Part shown: positions 25,554 to 35,131 of the stretch, piece after piece | How the letters are laid out: each line of letters begins with the position of its first letter | How positions within the stretch are numbered: the first letter of the stretch is position 1 | NCBI RefSeq assembly: GCF_014202495.1 | Contig: NZ_JACHHA010000005.1 | Location: 124,001 to 188,000 of the forward strand | DNA length: 64,000 bases | Source: Cerasibacillus quisquiliarum | Lineage (GTDB): Bacteria > Bacillota > Bacilli > Bacillales > Amphibacillaceae | Direction: 5' to 3' | Notes under the pieces: model-generated | The model's input: the letters and a program-made list of their open reading frames with translations, nothing else | Database searches by the model: none | Told to the model about the DNA's origin: nothing | Translations under genes and position numbers: made by a program

Positions 25554-28517
25554 TTATATATGTTGATAGGTATTTTCGATTGTTATAACATTCGTCTTAT
25601 CCATTCTATTTAAAATATCTTTCTTACATGTAAATAAAATAATCTGTCTTTCTTTTGCTAAAGTAGCTAATATATCGAGAATTCGATTCGTCCGTTCATA
25701 ATCATAATGCACAAAAGCATCATCAATGATAAATGGTAATCGCTCAGATTCATTCATAACAACACCTATTGCTAGGCGTAAAGAAACATATAACTGATCA
25801 ATTGTTCCTTGCGATAGTTCTGTTACATCATATCTTAGCTGATTCTTAGATTCCACTTTAAACCCGCTATCATCTGTTGGTGCAATAATCTTAACATACT
25901 GTTCATTCGTGATATACATAAAAAAAGTGGATGCTTTGTCTAATATATGTTGTAAATAATGTTCCTTATATTGTTTCTTCGTTTCCTGTAATAACATTCT
26001 AGCAACTTTTAAAGTGGACCATTGTTTAGCTAGGGAATTAAGCTCGTCTTTTTCAAGTTGAAAACGGTGAATCCATTCTGAATAAGCATGAGAAGATACC
26101 AATTCTTTCATTTCTGTTTCCACTGTTATCATCCGCTTCCTAATATGCTCAATATCTTCTTCAATATGATTCATTTGAAGGGATTGTTCTTGCTTCTTCA
26201 TACTTATCTCCTTATGAGTCGGTTTTTCTTTTACTAAGGCATCCCATTCTTCCTTTGAAAACATTGGAGAGTAACTCGCCTCTATTTGTTCAATTTTTAA
26301 TAATAATTGTTGCTGTTGTTCATATTGTTTTGCCTTTCTGTAATAATCTTCCTCACTTTGGACGCAAGCTATCTGAAATAGAACTTGCTTTTCTTCTTCA
26401 TAAATGTTTATCTGTGCCTTTACAGATTCTAAATGTTTCATATTATCTTCATATAGTCGCTTATAATTTTCATATTTTATTTGCTTTTTCTCATCCTCAT
26501 CTAGCATCTCTTTCAATTGAGTAAAATATGATAATAATGACTTCTGTTCACCTTGAAAGACATGTAAGTCTTTCATTAACGTTGTAACAATATTTTCTAT
26601 ATCGTGCATCTGTTCTTTATAGTCATTTATATCCATTTTCAATTCAGATATGGCTTCATAACGTGACAATATACGCTTTAATGAATGAAAAACTGTTGGC
26701 CAATGTGCTACTTCTATATCGATTAAAAAAGGATATCTCTCTTGTTGTTTGCGAATAGAATGGTCTAATTGCTGCTCCTTAATGTTATGATCAATCATTT
26801 TTTCTTCACAAATATGATATTGCACTAATACCTGTTTTATTTCTTGTTCAATTGAGTTTAACTGTTGTCTATTTGTATCATCTTTTGCTAATTGTGATAA
26901 AATGTCTTGTTCTTCTTGTTGTGAGAGAATAGATGCAGGTAATTCATTCATAACCAGCATCCATTGCTCTACATACGCTTTTGATTTCTTCTCTATAAAT
27001 AATGAGCCACCTATTAGGAGAAACCCGAATAATATTCCAACATAAGATAATGGAATATCCATTATAAATATAAAGATACTTATAACAGCAATAATAACCC
27101 CTATCATACGTGCAAATTTAGTCTTTCGCTGCAGTTGATCTACACTTGATTTCGCTTTCTTATTCGTTTTCTTATATTGCTGTTCGAAACTTTTCAAATA
27201 TGTAGCTTTCTTATTATCGTCTATCGCTTGTTTCATTTGGAAACGTGACTCTTGTGAAAGTAATTCAGTTTCAATAGATTTTCGCTCTTCTTCCAGCTGT
27301 GTGAGACGTTTTTCTAGCACACGTTTTTCCCGACTAAGCTGTTCGCGTTGTACTGTTAATTCTTCATGATGTTGTTTTATCATTGACCATACTTCTTCAA
27401 TATGAAATGGAAAACGGAGATTGGCTAAATCTTCTTTCGTTAAATCTAAATTTAACTGTTCGAGCTCTAGATTTAATTGGACTTGTTCTAAATCATATAC
27501 TTTTACCAATTTATGCAATTCTTGTTTAATTTGTTCATATTTTGCTTCATATTGTAACACATCTTTAATTTGTATAATCAATGCTTGCTCTAATCTAGTT
27601 ATCTCAATTTCAGTCATTTTTTGATGGTATACATGCATATTCTTTTCACAAATAGAATACTCGCTTAATAAAGGATTCACTTTTTCTTTTATTTGTTCTA
27701 AACGTAGAATACCATCTTCTGGAAACCCTTTAATCTCTTTTAAAGCATTTAGCTCTTTCATTGAATCAATGTATGAATAAAGATACGGAAGGACTTGTTC
27801 AATTCTTTCCAACTGTAATAAAGCTTCTTTTTTCTTAGTAAGAAGCTCTTCTAAACGATTTAATTCAGCTTGCCAACGTGAAAGTTGCTCGCTTTTTTCA
27901 CGATAGCGTCTGCTTTCATCTTTTAATTGTTGTCGCTTTTTCACCATTCCTTTTATGTTAGATAGTTGTTGATTAATTTTAGGACGAGAGCCATATGGTT
28001 TAAACAACTCAGCTAAAGAATTATCTAATTTCTTTTCAATCCTGTGTATATGTGTTGATCCTGTTAGACCAATATTTAATAACACTTCACTTAATTCATC
28101 TTCTTTCATTTCCCGAATTTGTAAGAGATCAATTGCTGAAAAGGCGTAAATTGCCTGATATGTTTCACGAGTTAATCCATTTAATCGTTTCTTTAGCCAT
28201 TCTTCATCGTATTGTTCTGTTTCTGTATAACAAACAGCCTTTCCATTTCGGACATGATCAAGTCGTTCAATTGTAAATTCCCCGATTTCTGAATCGATGA
28301 CTGTCAATCTGCCCCCCATTTTGCTACTCGTTTTTGGTCTATAAAAAGCACGTTCTTTCGGGTATAAACCAAACAACATAAACAATATATATGCCTGAAT
28401 GGTTGACTTACCAGATTCATTTGTACCGTAAACGAGAAGAAATGATGAATCTGTAAAATCAATCGTATAATCAACCCATTTACCGAAACCATATATGTAA
28501 GCTTGTTTTAATCTCAT
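25554..28517 (-). CDS. yhaN: YhaN, SMC/Rad50-like ATPase (SbcE type)
   Basis: A 987-residue ATPase with Walker A GTNESGKST at about residues 33-41, long coiled-coil arms, two hydrophobic segments in the middle (near residues 470-510) and at the C-terminus the ABC signature ELSQGTIDQLYVSLRLAIG plus Walker B PFIIDDAFVHYD. The layout is that of Rad50/SbcC-like proteins, and the partner nuclease YhaO is encoded 9 bp upstream. The pair probably works in DNA repair. The membrane-like segments in the arm region are known in this family and suggest contact with the membrane. Confidence 0.9.
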   Translation of the reverse strand: MRLKQAYIYGFGKWVDYTIDFTDSSFLLVYGTNESGKSTIQAYILFMLFGLYPKERAFYRPKTSSKMGGRLTVIDSEIGEFTIERLDHVRNGKAVCYTETEQYDEEWLKKRLNGLTRETYQAIYAFSAIDLLQIREMKEDELSEVLLNIGLTGSTHIHRIEKKLDNSLAELFKPYGSRPKINQQLSNIKGMVKKRQQLKDESRRYREKSEQLSRWQAELNRLEELLTKKKEALLQLERIEQVLPYLYSYIDSMKELNALKEIKGFPEDGILRLEQIKEKVNPLLSEYSICEKNMHVYHQKMTEIEITRLEQALIIQIKDVLQYEAKYEQIKQELHKLVKVYDLEQVQLNLELEQLNLDLTKEDLANLRFPFHIEEVWSMIKQHHEELTVQREQLSREKRVLEKRLTQLEEERKSIETELLSQESRFQMKQAIDDNKKATYLKSFEQQYKKTNKKAKSSVDQLQRKTKFARMIGVIIAVISIFIFIMDIPLSYVGILFGFLLIGGSLFIEKKSKAYVEQWMLVMNELPASILSQQEEQDILSQLAKDDTNRQQLNSIEQEIKQVLVQYHICEEKMIDHNIKEQQLDHSIRKQQERYPFLIDIEVAHWPTVFHSLKRILSRYEAISELKMDINDYKEQMHDIENIVTTLMKDLHVFQGEQKSLLSYFTQLKEMLDEDEKKQIKYENYKRLYEDNMKHLESVKAQINIYEEEKQVLFQIACVQSEEDYYRKAKQYEQQQQLLLKIEQIEASYSPMFSKEEWDALVKEKPTHKEISMKKQEQSLQMNHIEEDIEHIRKRMITVETEMKELVSSHAYSEWIHRFQLEKDELNSLAKQWSTLKVARMLLQETKKQYKEHYLQHILDKASTFFMYITNEQYVKIIAPTDDSGFKVESKNQLRYDVTELSQGTIDQLYVSLRLAIGVVMNESERLPFIIDDAFVHYDYERTNRILDILATLAKERQIILFTCKKDILNRMDKTNVITIENTYQHI

Positions 28518-28526
28518 GACATCACC

Positions 28527-29753
28527 TCACAATGACTTGTCGTAAAACATATAAAACAAAAGTTGTTTTACTTCATCTTTTAACGCTTGCTCCTCATCTA
28601 CTGTCATAGGGGTTAAATATTTCCGTGCTTCACGGTGTTCATATAAATCCTCTAGATATTCCGCGATATTGGCTTTCTCAATCATACGTTTTAATTCAGA
28701 AATAAACGGATCATGATTTCCTAATAATTGCTCTTCCTGTCTTATATCAAACGACCAGTGATGAATATACTTCCATATATCATATGTCGTCAATTGATCA
28801 TTGATGAGTTCTATTAGCTCTTCAAGCATCCCGCTACTTTTCCAATTTAAAGGATGCGTACGTGTCCCTTTGAAAACAATATCGAATAACTGTGGCACTT
28901 CAGAAGTGCATTCATTCATCATTTTATGTCTTAATGTCTCTTCCAATTGTTGAATTGTTTCGACATCATCAACATCTATGTTGACTGTTTGAAACTCGAT
29001 CGCTTGTAAAGGTATAAAATTCATTTGTACATTTTCAACCGACAACTCGACATAATAACAGCCTTTCTTTCCTGTTTCTTTACGATTTCTTCCTTGTATA
29101 TTACCAGGATAAACAATTGGAGGATTCATTTTTAAACATTGCCTCTTATGGATATGGCCTAATGCCCAATAATCAAACGGCCTCTGAGATAAGTCATTCA
29201 GTGAAAACGGAGCATAAACATCATGTTCTGTATTTGTCTTTAAGCTCCCATGTAACATAGCTATATGAAACGGTGTGTTTGTTTGAGCAAGTTCATACTC
29301 GTTAGCCTTTACACTATGGACAGCACGTTCTTCATAACTAAATCCATAAATCGTTGCTAAATCGCGGTTATTCCTTCTATAAATAACATGACGTACGGTC
29401 TGATCAGGAAATACATAGACATTATCAGGATAATTTATCGGATGAATATTTCCTGCGATATAATCATGGTTACCGTAAGACAAGAAAACATCTATACCAT
29501 GTTCTCTTAATCGTTCGAATCCTTGACGTAATTTGTATTGTGCTTTAAGACTTTGACGTTCATTATCGAATAAATCACCAACTAATAAGACGAAATCAAC
29601 TTGTTTTTGTATAGCTACTTCAACAAGGCGATAAAATGCTCGAAAAGTACTTTCGCGAATATCAGGGTATACTGTCTCTGGTATTCGAGATAGCCCTTGA
29701 AATGGTGTATCTAAATGTAAATCTGCCGCATGAATAAACGAAATCTGGCTCAT
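28527..29753 (-). CDS. yhaO: YhaO, Mre11/SbcD-like DNA nuclease
   Basis: A 408-residue calcineurin-type metallophosphoesterase with all five motifs: HAADLHLDTPF, LLVGDLFDNE, YGNHDY, MLHGS and GHIHKRQ. It should be the nuclease partner of YhaN, as Mre11 is of Rad50. I start it at the ATG at 29753, eight bases after AAGGAGG; a longer reading frame has no ribosome binding site. Length then equals that of B. subtilis YhaO. First gene of the yhaONM operon. Confidence 0.92.
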   Translation of the reverse strand: MSQISFIHAADLHLDTPFQGLSRIPETVYPDIRESTFRAFYRLVEVAIQKQVDFVLLVGDLFDNERQSLKAQYKLRQGFERLREHGIDVFLSYGNHDYIAGNIHPINYPDNVYVFPDQTVRHVIYRRNNRDLATIYGFSYEERAVHSVKANEYELAQTNTPFHIAMLHGSLKTNTEHDVYAPFSLNDLSQRPFDYWALGHIHKRQCLKMNPPIVYPGNIQGRNRKETGKKGCYYVELSVENVQMNFIPLQAIEFQTVNIDVDDVETIQQLEETLRHKMMNECTSEVPQLFDIVFKGTRTHPLNWKSSGMLEELIELINDQLTTYDIWKYIHHWSFDIRQEEQLLGNHDPFISELKRMIEKANIAEYLEDLYEHREARKYLTPMTVDEEQALKDEVKQLLFYMFYDKSL

Positions 29754-29892
29754 CACCATTTCCTCCTTATCTTTTCTATCTATTTTACCAAAATAACAAT
29801 ACGAATGCACGTTCGATAATCAGCCTATTTATTCAAAAAAACACTGAAATATATTATAATGGTGGTAAGCGATTTCATTAAGGGGGATCATA

Positions 29893-30078
29893 ATGAAAAC
29901 ATATGTACTAACTGTTTACGAAAAAGACGGAAAAAAACTACTTGATGAGAAATTCGAGGCAAAGAATGATTTAGAAGCTAAGGAGATAGGTCAAGAAAAA
30001 TTGGAAAAAGAGGACTATCATGAACAGACACATCGTCTTGTTTCACCTGATGCAAAATTACTATTATTTCATTCTTAA
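29893..30078 (+). CDS. yhzD: YhzD-like small protein
   Basis: A 61-residue charged protein (MKTYVLTVYEKDGKKLLDE) with the predicted beta-beta-alpha pattern of the YhzD family, function unknown. It has a strong AGGGGG ribosome binding site and is divergent from yhaO. The family call comes from the start sequence, size and neighbourhood. Confidence 0.65.
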   Translation: MKTYVLTVYEKDGKKLLDEKFEAKNDLEAKEIGQEKLEKEDYHEQTHRLVSPDAKLLLFHS

Positions 30079-30082
30079 TACA

Positions 30083-30108
30083 AAATAAGACTCACAAATG
30101 TGAGTCTC
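30083..30108 (-). terminator. Terminator of yheA
   Basis: A 9-bp perfect stem (AGACTCACA / TGTGAGTCT) with a two-base centre is followed on the minus strand by TATTTTG. On the plus strand the tail is poor in T. Confidence 0.6.
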
Positions 30109-30130
30109 CAATCTAATAGAAGCCAGTTGA

Positions 30131-30472
30131 TTAATATTCATATAAATCTTCTAATGGCCTTGTTATAATGCGACTAATATCATCGATGATTAGATTTAGT
30201 CGCTGTTCTTTTTCTATCAACTTGGAAATCATTTCGTTCTGTTGAACCTTTTCAACGATTTGTCGTGCCCTATCAATTTCTTCTTGCGATATTTCTATAC
30301 CTTCCATTTGCTTTTCTTGTAAATTCATTTGTGTATCACGAAATGCCTCAAATAACTGCTTTGCCTCTTCATCGTTCATTACGTTGTGATAGCTTTCTAC
30401 AAGCTCTTTAAACTCAACACTATTGCGAATTGCTTTTTCTATATCATTTGCGCTATCATACATATTAGACAT
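30131..30472 (-). CDS. yheA: YheA, YlbF/YmcA family protein
   Basis: A 113-residue helical protein with family motifs MYDSANDIEKAIRNS, LFEAFRDTQMNLQEKQM and RIITRPLEDLYE. It belongs to the YlbF/YmcA (DUF964) group, some of whose members form the Y-complex that affects RNase Y. The role of YheA itself is not known. It is a single gene, convergent with yhzD. Confidence 0.85.
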   Translation of the reverse strand: MSNMYDSANDIEKAIRNSVEFKELVESYHNVMNDEEAKQLFEAFRDTQMNLQEKQMEGIEISQEEIDRARQIVEKVQQNEMISKLIEKEQRLNLIIDDISRIITRPLEDLYEY

Positions 30473-30647
30473 TGCTCACTACACCCCTTTAGAATCTAAA
30501 AAATAATCATCTATCCTAAAATAACTATAACAAACGATTTAATCTATGTATACCATTATGACAAAATACCTAGTGATAAAATATAAAATTCCCCACACTT
30601 TGATATTAAAAACATAAAAACCTTATAGAGAAAAGAGGTTTTTCAAC

Positions 30648-31535
30648 GTGTATAAACAATTAAAGGAGATTTTTCCATCTGTTCGCTTTTATAAAAGTGC
30701 GTTTATACCCTTAGATCATGAATATGAATGGTTTTTAGGAGAAAACGATGAATATATCGGCATCCTCAAAACTGAATTAACGGAAAAAGACCGTGTATTG
30801 CTCAAAACATTTTTAAAACCTGTTCATGGACATTTCCCACCCTTAACAAACAAAGAACAATGGTGGCAACAAATTCTTCATGACAAACAACCAAATGATG
30901 ATACTTCATCTAAGCGTATTAAATTTCGTTTAATCTATTTTCAATTTCCTGAAAAACGAATGAAACCAATTCTATTTAAAGACGCCATGAAACATTTTTT
31001 TCAAAACGATATCATCATCTTATGGGAGAATAATCATTCAGGTCTACTAATTGAAGAAAGTCAACCTAATTCTAAACTTCTTAATTTTAAAGAAATTATC
31101 CATGTGTTAATGAGTGATTTATATGTGAATTTGCGATTTCTAGTCGGGCCACTACAAACAAATTATTTAGAGGCACCCTTTGTCTATAATCAAATAAAAC
31201 GCTTTGCCTCTTTAGCCTTTAAGTATAACAAAGATCCGGTTATATCTTTAATAGATATATTACCTGCTATAATGATTGAGAATAGTAATAAAACCTTAAT
31301 TAGAAAATTAATTCCAAATGAATTAATTCGTGCATTAAACAACCAAGAAATAAAGCGCATTATATTAACATTAATTGAATGTAATCTTAATATTTCTCAC
31401 ACTGCTAAACAGTTATATATGCATCGTAATAGTCTACTATATCGATTAGATAGGTTTTCTGAACAGACAGGCTTAGATATAAGATATGTCCACGATGCAT
31501 GGATTGTTTACTTAAGCTTAATGATCCTCAACTAG
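30648..31535 (+). CDS. PucR/CdaR-type regulator upstream of msmX (YxkF-like)
   Basis: A 295-residue protein whose last 60 residues are a PucR-type helix-turn-helix (LIECNLNISHTAKQLYMHRN, then SLLYRLDRFSEQTGLD). The N-terminal 230 residues show no known sensor domain. It starts at a GTG nine bases after GAGG. In B. subtilis a similar gene, yxkF, lies directly before msmX, so it probably regulates sugar uptake through MsmX; that role is inference. A 14-bp hairpin begins at its last base. Confidence 0.75.
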   Translation: MYKQLKEIFPSVRFYKSAFIPLDHEYEWFLGENDEYIGILKTELTEKDRVLLKTFLKPVHGHFPPLTNKEQWWQQILHDKQPNDDTSSKRIKFRLIYFQFPEKRMKPILFKDAMKHFFQNDIIILWENNHSGLLIEESQPNSKLLNFKEIIHVLMSDLYVNLRFLVGPLQTNYLEAPFVYNQIKRFASLAFKYNKDPVISLIDILPAIMIENSNKTLIRKLIPNELIRALNNQEIKRIILTLIECNLNISHTAKQLYMHRNSLLYRLDRFSEQTGLDIRYVHDAWIVYLSLMILN

Positions 31536-31577
31536 TCATGTTGCACAATATATCTGCAATTTTTTGTGCATCATGAC
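31535..31577. repeat. Long inverted repeat between the PucR-like gene and msmX
   Basis: Arms of 14 bp (31535-31548 and 31564-31577: GTCATGTTGCACAA / TTGTGCATCATGAC) match at 13 of 14 positions around a 15-base loop. No T run follows on either strand, so it is not a normal terminator. It could be an operator for the upstream regulator or an RNA-processing site. Confidence 0.6.
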
Positions 31578-31643
31578 CATTTATTTGACTTTTATTAGAC
31601 GATATAATGTATGAAACAGATTCAAAGCAGTGGAGGAGAACAT

Positions 31644-32747
31644 ATGGCTGAAATAAAACTAAATAATTTAAAAAAAGTATTCGATAAAGATGTTGTTGCC
31701 GTTAATGATTTTAATTTACATATTAAAGATAGAGAATTTATTGTATTTGTTGGTCCATCTGGATGTGGGAAATCAACAACATTACGTATGATTGCAGGTT
31801 TAGAGGACATTTCAAGCGGCGAATTGTATATTGATGGTAAATTAATGAATGATGTTGCGCCAAAAGATCGTGATATTGCTATGGTATTCCAAAACTACGC
31901 ACTTTATCCACATATGAATGTATACGATAATATGGCTTTCGGACTTAAGTTACGTAAGTTCAAAAAAGATGAAATTGAGCGGCGTGTTAAAGAAGCAGCA
32001 AAAATATTAGGGCTTGAAGCTTACTTAGACCGAAAACCAAAAGCCTTATCAGGTGGACAGCGTCAACGGGTTGCTTTAGGTCGTGCGATTGTAAGAGATG
32101 CTAAAGTATTCCTTATGGATGAACCTTTATCAAATTTAGATGCAAAATTAAGAGTACAAATGCGAGCTGAAATTCAACGATTACACAATCGATTAAAAAC
32201 AACCACCATTTATGTAACTCATGACCAAACAGAAGCGATGACAATGGCAACACGTCTCGTCGTTATGAAAGATGGCGTTATCCAGCAGGTCGGTGCTCCT
32301 AAAGAGGTTTATGACAATCCTGAAAATGTTTTTGTCGGTGGCTTTATCGGTTCACCTGCTATGAATTTCTTAAAAGGCACATTACATGATGGCTATTTTG
32401 CAATAGATGATGCGCAAATTAAAGTACCAGAAGGGAAAATGAAAGTGCTTCGTGAACAAGATTATGTTGACAAAGAAATAATTCTTGGTATTCGACCAGA
32501 GGATCTTCATGATGAACTAAGCTTTATGGAAGCGTCACCTCATACAAAAATAACAGCAAAAGTTGAAGTCGCTGAACTGATGGGATCAGAAACATATTTA
32601 TACTTGTCTTTTTACAACCAAGAAATTATAGCTCGTATTGATTCAAGGACAGACGTGACAAATGGTGAATCAGTTGAATTGGCACTAGATATGAATAAAG
32701 CACATTTCTTTGATTCAGAAACAGAAAAGCGCATTTATGCTTCATAA
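31644..32747 (+). CDS. msmX: MsmX/UgpC-type ABC transporter ATP-binding protein
   Basis: A 367-residue ATPase shared by several carbohydrate importers. Walker A GPSGCGKST, Q-loop FQNYALYPHMNVYDN, signature LSGGQRQRVALGRA, Walker B FLMDEPLSNLD and a C-terminal TOBE-type regulatory domain (LGIRPEDLHDE) are all present. I start it at the ATG at 31644, five bases after GGAGGAG. No sugar permease or binding protein lies here, which fits MsmX acting for transporters encoded elsewhere. Confidence 0.92.
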   Translation: MAEIKLNNLKKVFDKDVVAVNDFNLHIKDREFIVFVGPSGCGKSTTLRMIAGLEDISSGELYIDGKLMNDVAPKDRDIAMVFQNYALYPHMNVYDNMAFGLKLRKFKKDEIERRVKEAAKILGLEAYLDRKPKALSGGQRQRVALGRAIVRDAKVFLMDEPLSNLDAKLRVQMRAEIQRLHNRLKTTTIYVTHDQTEAMTMATRLVVMKDGVIQQVGAPKEVYDNPENVFVGGFIGSPAMNFLKGTLHDGYFAIDDAQIKVPEGKMKVLREQDYVDKEIILGIRPEDLHDELSFMEASPHTKITAKVEVAELMGSETYLYLSFYNQEIIARIDSRTDVTNGESVELALDMNKAHFFDSETEKRIYAS

Positions 32748-32765
32748 TCAAGAAACTGACTTACT

Positions 32766-32853
32766 TTGCATTAAATCTGTCAATAATAGAAATCTGTGTT
32801 CTTGGTATGAGTTATTTGACTCGCTTTAAACAAGAACTTTAACAGTGATGCAA
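32766..32853 (+). other. Nested palindromes in the msmX 3' region
   Basis: Three nested pairings are visible: TTGCAT (32766-32771) with ATGCAA (32848-32853), GTTCTTG (32798-32804) with CAAGAAC (32831-32837), and GAGT (32809-32812) with ACTC (32819-32822). They lie between the msmX stop and its terminator and would fold as one long arm in the transcript. Function unknown. Confidence 0.45.
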
Positions 32854-32876
32854 TAAGAAGATATACCATACATAAG

Positions 32877-32926
32877 AAAAAGCGCATGAAATCAAACTTA
32901 CAAATCTTGATTTCATGCACTTTTTT
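32877..32926 (+). terminator. Terminator of msmX
   Basis: A 12-bp perfect stem (GCATGAAATCAA 32884-32895 / TTGATTTCATGC 32907-32918), extended by AAAAAG / CTTTTTT after one mismatch. Confidence 0.88.
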
Positions 32927-32933
32927 AGTTTTT

Positions 32934-32960
32934 ATTGGGTTATGTCTTTTATAACCCAAT
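32934..32960. repeat. Perfect 10-bp inverted repeat
   Basis: ATTGGGTTAT and ATAACCCAAT flank a short loop. It lies between the terminators of msmX and the spore-protein gene and has no clear T tract. It may be a backup terminator. Confidence 0.45.
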
Positions 32961-32975
32961 CTCTTGTTTTAATGT

Positions 32976-32997
32976 TAAAAAAGGAATAACCTTCCTA
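32976..32997 (-). terminator. Terminator of the SASP gene
   Basis: On the minus strand, a short stem AGGAA / TTCCT with a 5-base loop is followed by seven T. Confidence 0.6.
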
Positions 32998-33013
32998 TGA
33001 AGCCATTATTATT

Positions 33014-33220
33014 TTATTGTGAGATATTTCCACCACCTAATTGTTGCTGGGCAGTCTGAACTAAGCGTTTAGTAATCTCTCCACCAACAGATCCGTTAGC
33101 ACGAGATGTTGTATCCGCTCCTAAATTCACACCGAATTCCTGGGCAATCTCATATTTCATTTGATCTAATGCTTGTTGAACACCAGGAACTAGCAATTGG
33201 TTTGAATTGTTATTAGCCAT
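33014..33220 (-). CDS. Alpha/beta-type small acid-soluble spore protein
   Basis: A 68-residue DNA-binding protein that coats and protects DNA in the dormant spore. Family motifs are [20 protein letters not shown], the GPR protease site region [13 protein letters not shown], and [14 protein letters not shown]. The start is the ATG at 33220, six bases after GGAGGTG. It shows that the organism forms endospores. Expression from a sigma-G promoter is expected from the family; I did not identify the boxes. Confidence 0.95.
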   Translation of the reverse strand: MANNNSNQLLVPGVQQALDQMKYEIAQEFGVNLGADTTSRANGSVGGEITKRLVQTAQQQLGGGNISQ

Positions 33221-33408
33221 TGATATCACCTCCTGTATTCAATATTGTCCACAGTTCAAAAAATCTTATCACTGATAAACGCTGGAAATTTGCACATGAA
33301 TTACCTAAATAAAAAAGCGTTTATGCAATATAATAAACTCCCTATCATATGAAGTGGTCGGCAACAGTCGTGAAACCGTATTAAAACTACAATTAACATA
33401 TATCTATT

Positions 33409-33445
33409 GCTGCAAAATAAAATCCACCCCTAAAAAGGAGTGGAT
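33409..33445 (-). terminator. Terminator of fumC
   Basis: On the minus strand ATCCAC-TCCT pairs with AGGG-GTGGAT, followed by TTTTATTTTG. Confidence 0.75.
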
Positions 33446-33510
33446 AATAGCGATACAGCATCCGAACACTGTTTTCTATTACGGACTCATTCGTAACGGT
33501 CCCAAATCAT

Positions 33511-34899
33511 TTATTCTTTCGGATGAGTCATATTTTTTGGGACTACATATTCATCAAATTGTTCCTCAGTTAATAAGCCTAATTCAACAGCTGTTTCTTT
33601 TAATGTTGCATTATTTTCATATGCTGTTTTAGCAATTTTAGCAGCATTTTCGTAACCGATATATGGATTTAATGCGGTTACAAGCATTAATGATTCATTT
33701 AAGTTCTTCTCAATATTCTCTTCATTTGGCTCGATACCACGTACACAACGCTCATCAAATGAACGCATACTATCCGCTAATAATTGACATGACTGCAAGA
33801 AATTATAAGCCATTACGGGTTTAAATACGTTTAGTTCAAAATTACCTTGACTTGCTGCAAAGCCTATTGTCGCATCATTTCCCATTACTTGAGCAACAAC
33901 CATCGTGACGGCCTCAGATTGAGTCGGATTTACTTTACCCGGCATAATTGAACTTCCTGGTTCATTTGAAGGAATCGTAATTTCACCAATACCACAGCGT
34001 GGACCACTTGCAAGCCATCTCACATCATTAGCAATTTTCATTAAATCTGCAGCTAACGCTTTTAATGCACCATGAGCATAGACTAACTCATCATAACTCG
34101 TTAAAGAATGAAATTTATTTGGTGCAGAAATGAATGTTTTTCCTGTTTCTTTACTAATTGCTTCACAAACAAGCTTAGAAAAGTCAGGATGAGCATTTAG
34201 TCCAGTACCAACAGCTGTTCCACCAATAGCAAGCTCTTTTAAATGTTCAGCACTTTCTTTAATCATCATGTATGACTTTTCTAACATACGATGCCAACCA
34301 CTTATTTCTTGCCCTAATGTTAGAGGTGTTGCATCTTGTAAATGTGTACGTCCAATTTTAACAATGTCGTTGAAAGCTTCCATTTTTTCTTTAACAGTTG
34401 CTTTTATTTGTTCTAATGCTGGTAAAACCGTATCTTCTAATTTTAATACAGCTGATACATGTAATGCTGTTGGATATGTATCATTTGAACTTTGCGATTT
34501 ATTAACATCATCATTGGGATGTAAGACTAAATCACTTCCTTGCTCTTTCAACCATTTATTACCAACATGTGCCAGAACCTCATTAACGTTCATATTAGAT
34601 TGTGTACCACTTCCTGTTTGCCACACAACTAATGGAAAATGTTCATCTAATTTACCTTCCAACACTAAGTCAGCAGCATATGCAATCGCTTCTGCTTTCT
34701 TCTTTTCGAGAAGACCTAGTTTACTATTTGCTTTAGCTGTACTTTTTTTCAAAATAGCAAAAGCACGAATAATTTCTTTTGGCATTTTTTCATTTCCAAT
34801 CGGGAAGTTTTGTTTACTGCGTTGTGTTTGTGCCCCCCAATATTTATCCGCTGGGACTTTTACTTCACCTAATGTATCATGTTCGATTCGAAAATCCAT
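33511..34899 (-). CDS. fumC: FumC, class II fumarate hydratase
   Basis: This TCA-cycle enzyme interconverts fumarate and malate. The 462-residue protein carries the superfamily signature [13 protein letters not shown], the active-site stretch [16 protein letters not shown] and the N-terminal [21 protein letters not shown]. The start is the ATG at 34899, eight bases after AAGGAGG; the reading frame extends further upstream without a ribosome binding site. It is a single-gene unit. OdhAB, another TCA step, is encoded 20 kb away. Confidence 0.95.
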   Translation of the reverse strand: MDFRIEHDTLGEVKVPADKYWGAQTQRSKQNFPIGNEKMPKEIIRAFAILKKSTAKANSKLGLLEKKKAEAIAYAADLVLEGKLDEHFPLVVWQTGSGTQSNMNVNEVLAHVGNKWLKEQGSDLVLHPNDDVNKSQSSNDTYPTALHVSAVLKLEDTVLPALEQIKATVKEKMEAFNDIVKIGRTHLQDATPLTLGQEISGWHRMLEKSYMMIKESAEHLKELAIGGTAVGTGLNAHPDFSKLVCEAISKETGKTFISAPNKFHSLTSYDELVYAHGALKALAADLMKIANDVRWLASGPRCGIGEITIPSNEPGSSIMPGKVNPTQSEAVTMVVAQVMGNDATIGFAASQGNFELNVFKPVMAYNFLQSCQLLADSMRSFDERCVRGIEPNEENIEKNLNESLMLVTALNPYIGYENAAKIAKTAYENNATLKETAVELGLLTEEQFDEYVVPKNMTHPKE

Positions 34900-35131
34900 C
34901 TCTAGTTCCTCCTTTGATAAGCTATACCATACACCATATATTGTACCAAATTTCTCATTAATGTCATTTGATAGTGCTAGTTTGTTACAAAACAAGTAAT
35001 TTTCATTAGAAAGCTCATGTCACGTATTATTATCATTTATAATGATGTTTAAGAAAGCTGGTTATTTGAAATGTATGATAAAAATATTATTACTTAATAT
35101 AACTCTTTTATATGGGAAGGAGGGATATACA

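Noticed and set aside
34268-34999. 243-codon open frame on the plus strand
   Set aside because: It lies wholly opposite fumC, has no ribosome binding site, and its product (Cys- and Ser-rich) is what antisense reading of a real gene gives.
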